The notes below the pieces were generated by a model that saw only the letters and a list, made by a program, of their open reading frames with translations, ran no database searches and was not told the origin of the DNA. The position numbers were made by a program, and so were the translations under genes. Positions 59,558 through 64,000 of a stretch of 64,000 nt of DNA are shown here, piece after piece (within the stretch, counting starts at the first letter, position 1; each line of letters opens with the position of its first letter). This stretch comes from Bacillota bacterium (lineage in GTDB: Bacteria > Bacillota > Clostridia > Oscillospirales > Acutalibacteraceae), in the NCBI GenBank assembly GCA_023390175.1, contig JAEWDK010000024.1:372001-436000 (forward strand). Reading direction: 5' to 3'.

Positions 59558-61635
59558 TCTTCCTCCAGCTTTTCATAACCGCAGTCCGGCGTAACGCAAT
59601 AGTACTTCGGGTGCTTTCCCTTTTTCTTCAGCAGCGTTTTGCCGCAGCGCGGGCACTTCTGCGTAGTAGGCTCATCCCAGGAAATAAAGTCGCATTTGGG
59701 GTACTCGGAACAGCCGTAGAAGATTCTGCCCTTCTTCGACTTTTTCACGATTACCTTGCCGCCGCACTTCGGGCACTCCGCGCCCGTTTCCTGAACCAGC
59801 TTTTTAATATTCTTGCACTCGGGGTAACCGGGGCAGGCGATAAACTTGCCGAAACGCCCCATTTTGATTACCATTTTGCGTCCGCATTTTTCGCAGATAA
59901 TATCGGTTTCGTCTTCTTTTAGCTGAATTTTCACGCCCTGCATTTCTTCCTTGGCCTGCTTCAGCGTCTGCTCAAAGTCACCGTAAAAATTGTGCAACGT
60001 TTCAACCCAGTCGGTTTTACCGCTTTGGACATTGTCAAGATCACTTTCAACCTGTGCGGTGAATTTCACATTCACAATTTTAGGGAAACGTTCCTTCATC
60101 ACCTTGGTCGAGACCTCACCGAGTTCGGTCGGCTTGAGCGCTTTTCCTTCGCGGACTACATATTCACGCCCGGTAATGGTGGAAATGGTTGCGGCGTAAG
60201 TTGACGGACGCCCGATTCCGTTTTCTTCAAGCGCCTTAATCAGCGAAGCTTCCGTGTAACGCGCAGGCGGCTGGGTGAAGTGCTGATTTCCGGCGATTTC
60301 TTTCAGTTTTAGCTTCATCCCGTTTTCCAGCACAGGCAAAGCGCCCTCGCTGTCGCTTTCTTCGTCCCTGCCCTCTTCATAAAGGACAGTAAAGCCGTCG
60401 AAGGTGACAGAGTAACCTGAAGCTTTGAAAATGTAATTTGCTGCCTGAATATCCGCCTGCGTTGTGCTCTGAAGGCAGTTGGACATTTGGCACGCAATGA
60501 AGCGCTCCCATATCAATTTATATAATTTGAACTGGTCGGCGGAAAGGTTTGCTTTCACCTTGTCGGGGGAAAGGCTCGGCATGGAGGGGCGAATCGCCTC
60601 ATGGCCGTCCTGTGCGTTGGCCTTGGTTTTAAAATGACGCGGTGTGTCGGGCAGATACTTCTTGCCCCAGCGCTCCAGAATATAATCGCTCGCATCTTTA
60701 ATTGCGTCTTCGGAAATACGCAGAGAATCGGTTCTCATATACGTAATTAAACCGACCGCGCCCATACCCTCGACTTCGACGCCTTCGTACAGCTCCTGAG
60801 CCGCCCTCATGGTGCGGCGCGCCTGAAAGCCAAGCCTGCGGGAGGCTTCCTGCTGCAGGGTAGAGGTGATAAACGGCGGCGCGGGGGATTTTCTGCGCGT
60901 ACCTTTTTTTACTTTGGCAATTTTATATTCCGCATCTTTTAATTCATTGAGAATTTGATCGGACTGCTCCTGATTTGCAATTTTAATTTTCCCGTCCGTA
61001 TTCCCATAAAATGAGGCGCCGAAAACTTTGCGTGAGCCCTGCGGCGTTAGCTTCGCATCGATTGTCCAGTATTCTTCCGGAACAAAAGCACGTATTTCTT
61101 CCTCGCGGTCCACAATAAGGCGTACCGAAACGGACTGAACACGCCCGGCGGAAAGACCGCGGCGGATTTTTTGAGAAAGGAACGGGCTGAGCTTATAACC
61201 CACAAGACGGTCTAAAATCCGGCGCGCCTGCTGCGCGTTGACAAGGTCAATGTCAATGCTGCGGGGATGCTCCATACCGGCTGAAACGCCGGTTTTGGTA
61301 ATTTCATTAAAAGTAACCCGGTTTTCCGCCGCGGTATCCAAACCCAGAATATACGCCAAATGCCAGGAAATAGCCTCCCCTTCGCGGTCAGGGTCGGTTG
61401 CAAGAAGAACAGAGTCGCTTTTTTCCGCCTTGTCCTTCAGCTCCTGTACCAGCTTTTCTTTGCCCTTAATGATTTCATATTTAGGTTTGAAATCCTTTTT
61501 AACATCAACGCTCAAACGGCTTTCCGGTAAATCGCGCACATGACCCATGGACGCAATCACATCGTAGCCCGAGCCCAAATATTTTTTTATTGTTTTGGCC
61601 TTGGCCGGTGACTCAACGATCACTAGCTTAGACAT
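59554..61635 (-). CDS. topA: DNA topoisomerase I TopA
   Basis: A 693-residue type IA topoisomerase that relaxes negative supercoils. The TOPRIM domain starts LVIVESPAKAKTIKKYLG with the acidic DPDREGEA motif; the active-site tyrosine is in GLITYMRTDSLR at about residue 305. Three C-terminal zinc ribbons follow: CEKCGRKMVIKMGRFGKFIACPGYPEC, CPKCGGKVIVKKSKKGRIFYGC, and CPRCGKTLLKKKGK. GAGGTGG lies close before ATG. An extended -10 (TGGTATGAT, near 61701) probably marks its promoter. Confidence 0.98.
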   Translation of the reverse strand: MSKLVIVESPAKAKTIKKYLGSGYDVIASMGHVRDLPESRLSVDVKKDFKPKYEIIKGKEKLVQELKDKAEKSDSVLLATDPDREGEAISWHLAYILGLDTAAENRVTFNEITKTGVSAGMEHPRSIDIDLVNAQQARRILDRLVGYKLSPFLSQKIRRGLSAGRVQSVSVRLIVDREEEIRAFVPEEYWTIDAKLTPQGSRKVFGASFYGNTDGKIKIANQEQSDQILNELKDAEYKIAKVKKGTRRKSPAPPFITSTLQQEASRRLGFQARRTMRAAQELYEGVEVEGMGAVGLITYMRTDSLRISEDAIKDASDYILERWGKKYLPDTPRHFKTKANAQDGHEAIRPSMPSLSPDKVKANLSADQFKLYKLIWERFIACQMSNCLQSTTQADIQAANYIFKASGYSVTFDGFTVLYEEGRDEESDSEGALPVLENGMKLKLKEIAGNQHFTQPPARYTEASLIKALEENGIGRPSTYAATISTITGREYVVREGKALKPTELGEVSTKVMKERFPKIVNVKFTAQVESDLDNVQSGKTDWVETLHNFYGDFEQTLKQAKEEMQGVKIQLKEDETDIICEKCGRKMVIKMGRFGKFIACPGYPECKNIKKLVQETGAECPKCGGKVIVKKSKKGRIFYGCSEYPKCDFISWDEPTTQKCPRCGKTLLKKKGKHPKYYCVTPDCGYEKLEEE

Positions 61636-61767
61636 AGAACCACCTCATTCGTACTTTTTAATCATGACAATCCGCAGAAAGCACGGTATCAACATGTATC
61701 ATACCATATATCGACGTTTCCAACACACTGTTCATACTAATTTGGAAAAATAAATTAAACATTTTTA

Positions 61768-61796
61768 AAACCTGCTGAAAAAATCAGCAAGTTTTA
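61768..61796 (-). terminator. Possible terminator between dprA and topA
   Basis: A hairpin (arms AAAACCTGCTGA and TCAGCAAGTTTT with one mismatch) lies just after the dprA stop. The T stretch on the minus strand is short, so it may be leaky. Confidence 0.5.
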
Positions 61797-61803
61797 ACAA
61801 CAT

Positions 61804-62970
61804 TTAGCGTGGAAGACTGTAGCGGCGGCCGGAATGCGAGCTGATTTTTTCAGCCAGTTCCAGTTCTGTTACAGCTGTTAAAAGACGCGGAACCGAAATA
61901 CCGGTTTGACTTGCCAGTTCGGAAATATGACGCGGCAAAACCGTTAATTCCGCGTAAAGAGCAGCCGCATCGGCTGAAAAAGCATCCAGGTTAAGCGGTT
62001 CGGGTGCAAAACCGCGCTCCGGAATTTCCGGCAGCGATTCGTCTTGGACAAGCACATTGGTAGTGACATCATCCAGACTAATTTTATCGGGAAAACGGGC
62101 AAGATATTCTTCTAATATTTCCCCGGCATTCGAAACCGGCTTTGCTCCGCTTTTTATCAGGTTATTCACGCCCTGTGAAACCGGACTGTAAATTCCCGCG
62201 GGAATCGCAAAAACATCCCTGCCCTGTTCAAGCGCATAGTCCGCGGTAATCAGCGAACCGCTTTTGCCCGCGGCTTCCACCACAAGAGTGCCCAGGGTAA
62301 GCCCGGAAATAATGCGGTTGCGAATCGGAAAGTTGGAGTTAACTGCCTGCGTGCCCGGGGCATACTCCGAAATGACCGCGCCGGAATTTGCAATTGCCGC
62401 ACGGAGCAGCGCGTTGCCCATAAGATAGTTAAAGTCGATTCCGCAGCCCAGAACACACACGGTTTTTCCGCCGGCCTGGAGCGCGCCTTTATGCGCGGCG
62501 GTATCAATGCCCAAAGCACCGCCGCTGACGATGACAACGCCCTGCTTGGCCAATTCAAAAGCAAAGCTGCGCGCCGCCGCCGCCCCGGTTGCGGTGGCCT
62601 TGCGTGTGCCCACAATGGAAATGCCCAAAGCCGAAGAAAAATCCGGCAGCGTACCCTTTACGTAGAGCGCACAGGGCGGATTGTGAATTTGACGCAGCGT
62701 TTCGGGGTAATCTTCACATTCGGGCGTAATGACCCGCTGCCCGATTTTTTCACTGTAATCAATTAAGGCAGCCGCATCCGTGGGGGAAAAGGAGCTAAGT
62801 TTATCCAGCTCCTTCGGCGTAAAGCAGCCCTGCAATAGCCACCCCTGCATGCCGGCGGAATAAAAGTCGGCAAGGCTGGGGTAGTTTTCAAAAATTCGGT
62901 TCTGTTTTGAACTGCCCGCGCCCAAGGCGTGCTGCAGCCATACCCAAAAGATACGGCGATCAAGACTCAT
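61804..62970 (-). CDS. dprA: DNA-processing protein DprA
   Basis: A 388-residue protein that loads RecA on incoming single-stranded DNA. The Rossmann-like core has SIVGTRKATATGAAAARSFAFELAKQGVVIVSGGALGIDTAAHKGAL, VLGCGIDFNY and SEYAPGTQAVNSNFPIRNRIISGL. The C-terminal winged-helix domain (about 320-388) is present. It overlaps the upstream methyltransferase gene by 11 bases. GGGAGG precedes ATG at good spacing. Confidence 0.95.
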   Translation of the reverse strand: MSLDRRIFWVWLQHALGAGSSKQNRIFENYPSLADFYSAGMQGWLLQGCFTPKELDKLSSFSPTDAAALIDYSEKIGQRVITPECEDYPETLRQIHNPPCALYVKGTLPDFSSALGISIVGTRKATATGAAAARSFAFELAKQGVVIVSGGALGIDTAAHKGALQAGGKTVCVLGCGIDFNYLMGNALLRAAIANSGAVISEYAPGTQAVNSNFPIRNRIISGLTLGTLVVEAAGKSGSLITADYALEQGRDVFAIPAGIYSPVSQGVNNLIKSGAKPVSNAGEILEEYLARFPDKISLDDVTTNVLVQDESLPEIPERGFAPEPLNLDAFSADAAALYAELTVLPRHISELASQTGISVPRLLTAVTELELAEKISSHSGRRYSLPR

Positions 62971-63781
62971 TTGAGCGGCCTCCCGACTTTGTACGCATCA
63001 TTTCCCACATTAAAATTGCAGCTGAAGCCGACGCATTCAGCGACTCTGCCCGGCCGAGCATAGGAATGGTAACGGACCGGGAACAGGCGGCAATCGCTTC
63101 GCCTGTAAGCCCGCTGCCCTCGTTTCCCACGGCAATGACCGTGGGCTGCCAAAAGTCAAACTCCGTCACTTTCTGTGCTTTTTCATCCGGTACGGCGGCC
63201 AGAGTAATGAATCCCTGTTCGTTCATCTGCTTTGCCGCGGCGGCCATATCATTCGCAATAAAAAACGGCAGGCGAAAGACTGCGCCCATACTTGCCCGCA
63301 GCACCTTGGGCGAGTAAACGTCGCAGCAGCTGCCGGCCAAAACCACGCCGCCCACGCCCAGTGCTTCCGCAGTACGGAGCACCGCGCCCAGATTAGCCGG
63401 GTCCTGAATATTTTCCAAAGCCAAATAATGGCGGTCCGGTTTCATGTGCGAAAGCCCCTGTTCACGCACGGACATTTCACACACGCAGAAAATGCCCTGC
63501 GGTGTTTTCGTTTCCGTTAAAAGCGCTGCAACATGGGGTTCCACTTCATACACCTGCTCGGCAGCGGGCTGAATCACATTCAAATAATCGCCGTATTTTT
63601 CCTGTGCCTGCGCGGTGAAAAACAAGGCGCGGACAGCGATACCGCTTTTTGCGGCGTCGCCGCAAAGGCGCGCGCCCTCCACAAGAAACAGGCCCTGCTC
63701 CCGGCGGTATTCCGAAGAGGAAGAAAGGCGGGCGGCGTGCTTTATTATTTCATTTTTACGGCTTGTTATGAGTTCGGGCAC
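62960..63781 (-). CDS. TrmH/SpoU-family RNA 2'-O-methyltransferase
   Basis: A 273-residue protein. An N-terminal substrate-binding domain (EYRREQGLFLVEGARL) is followed by the SPOUT methyltransferase domain with NIQDPANLGAVLRTAEALGVGGVVL, IAVGNEGSGLTGEAI and the final SLNASASAAILMWEMMR, which form the trefoil-knot SAM site. The start is GTG 63781, eight bases after GGGGAGG; the longer frame to 63832 runs into the rplT terminator and is rejected. rRNA is the likely substrate; the target nucleotide is unknown. Downstream of rplT, as in many Firmicutes. Confidence 0.93.
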   Translation of the reverse strand: MPELITSRKNEIIKHAARLSSSSEYRREQGLFLVEGARLCGDAAKSGIAVRALFFTAQAQEKYGDYLNVIQPAAEQVYEVEPHVAALLTETKTPQGIFCVCEMSVREQGLSHMKPDRHYLALENIQDPANLGAVLRTAEALGVGGVVLAGSCCDVYSPKVLRASMGAVFRLPFFIANDMAAAAKQMNEQGFITLAAVPDEKAQKVTEFDFWQPTVIAVGNEGSGLTGEAIAACSRSVTIPMLGRAESLNASASAAILMWEMMRTKSGGRSNES

Positions 63782-63805
63782 TGTTATGTCCTCCCCATAT
63801 AAAAT

Positions 63806-63833
63806 TTGCGCCCGGGTACAATCCGGGCGCAAT
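63806..63833 (-). terminator. Terminator of rplT
   Basis: A perfect ten-base-pair hairpin (TTGCGCCCGG and CCGGGCGCAA) followed by ATTTTAT on the minus strand, about ten bases after the rplT stop codon. Confidence 0.85.
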
Positions 63834-63842
63834 TACAGCTTT

Positions 63843-64000
63843 TTATAGAGCTGCCTTTGCTTTCTCAATCAAGGTCTTAAACGCTGCTTCGTCAGCAACA
63901 GCAATTTCTGCAAGCATCTTACGGTTTAAGACAACATCCGCTTTTTTCAGTCCGTTCATAAACACGGAATAGCTGATGTCATTTGCGCGGCATGCAGCGG
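63843..64000 (-). CDS. rplT: Ribosomal protein L20, C-terminal part (cut by window edge)
   Basis: The last 51 or so codons of L20, read on the minus strand and ending with TAA at 63843-63845. The translation includes SYSVFMNGLKKADVVLNRKM and LAEIAVADEAAFKTLIEK, the conserved C-terminal domain that binds 23S rRNA. The start, and probably rpmI and infC, lie beyond the right edge. Confidence 0.95.
   Translation of the reverse strand, partial: AACRANDISYSVFMNGLKKADVVLNRKMLAEIAVADEAAFKTLIEKAKAAL

Overview
The window reads as a chromosomal segment of a spore-forming, low-to-mid GC Firmicute of class Clostridia, most like the Oscillospiraceae/Ruminococcaceae. It carries spo0A and spoIVB side by side, the yabM-yabN (flippase-mazG) order known from Bacillus, hemZ, the clostridial order leuS-rsfS-yqeK-nadD-yhbY-rdgB-ftsY-smc-(radical SAM)-rnc-plsX, strong AGGAGG-type ribosome binding sites, and frequent TTG or GTG starts. 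Family and genus are inferred from gene order and protein style only. I saw no tRNA, rRNA, CRISPR array, prophage or transposase gene.

Layout. 1-10.2 kb: start of mazG (cut by the left edge), a MurJ/SpoVB-type flippase, a zinc-ribbon protein, and a minus-strand run recJ-relA-MBL hydrolase-hemZ-nucleoside kinase, with a 163-bp inverted-repeat element that supplies the relA stop codon. 10.2-15.1 kb: cdaA-cdaR (c-di-AMP synthesis), then ispD-ispF-DUF3343-cysteine desulfurase. 15.2-18 kb: an acyl-CoA thioesterase facing spo0A and spoIVB. 18-22.4 kb: potABCD polyamine transporter with a long structured leader. 22.5-27.4 kb: a cell-wall NlpC/P60 protein, a possible structured RNA, and murE-murF. 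27.5-29 kb: a radical SAM protein of unknown role. 29-35.2 kb: four glycosyltransferases plus two membrane proteins. 35.4-44.4 kb: mixed small units (DUF421/DUF4363, nrdR, a TIM-barrel isomerase-like protein, a helical protein, an ABC-F protein, an HPr-like protein, mtaB, a GHL10 secreted hydrolase, a zinc ribbon, DUF1294). 44.4-46 kb: an AT-rich accessory patch with a lipoprotein and a secreted protein. 46-64 kb: a long minus-strand housekeeping block from rplT (cut by the right edge) through an rRNA/tRNA methyltransferase, dprA, topA, trmFO, plsX, rnc, smc, ftsY and leuS.

Much of the content links growth, envelope and stress: (p)ppGpp (relA), c-di-AMP (cdaA), peptidoglycan precursors (murE, murF, flippase), isoprenoids for lipid carriers (ispD, ispF), phospholipid synthesis (plsX), chromosome packing and secretion (smc, ftsY), and entry into sporulation (spo0A, spoIVB). 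The points most worth a second look are a Spo0A receiver lacking the conserved lysine and one acidic residue, the potA leader with a possible leader peptide, the possible RNA near 24.4 kb, the repeat at the relA stop, and a substrate-binding protein that appears anchored by a C-terminal helix. I found no clearly new defence or biosynthetic system; most of the window is ordinary core genome.
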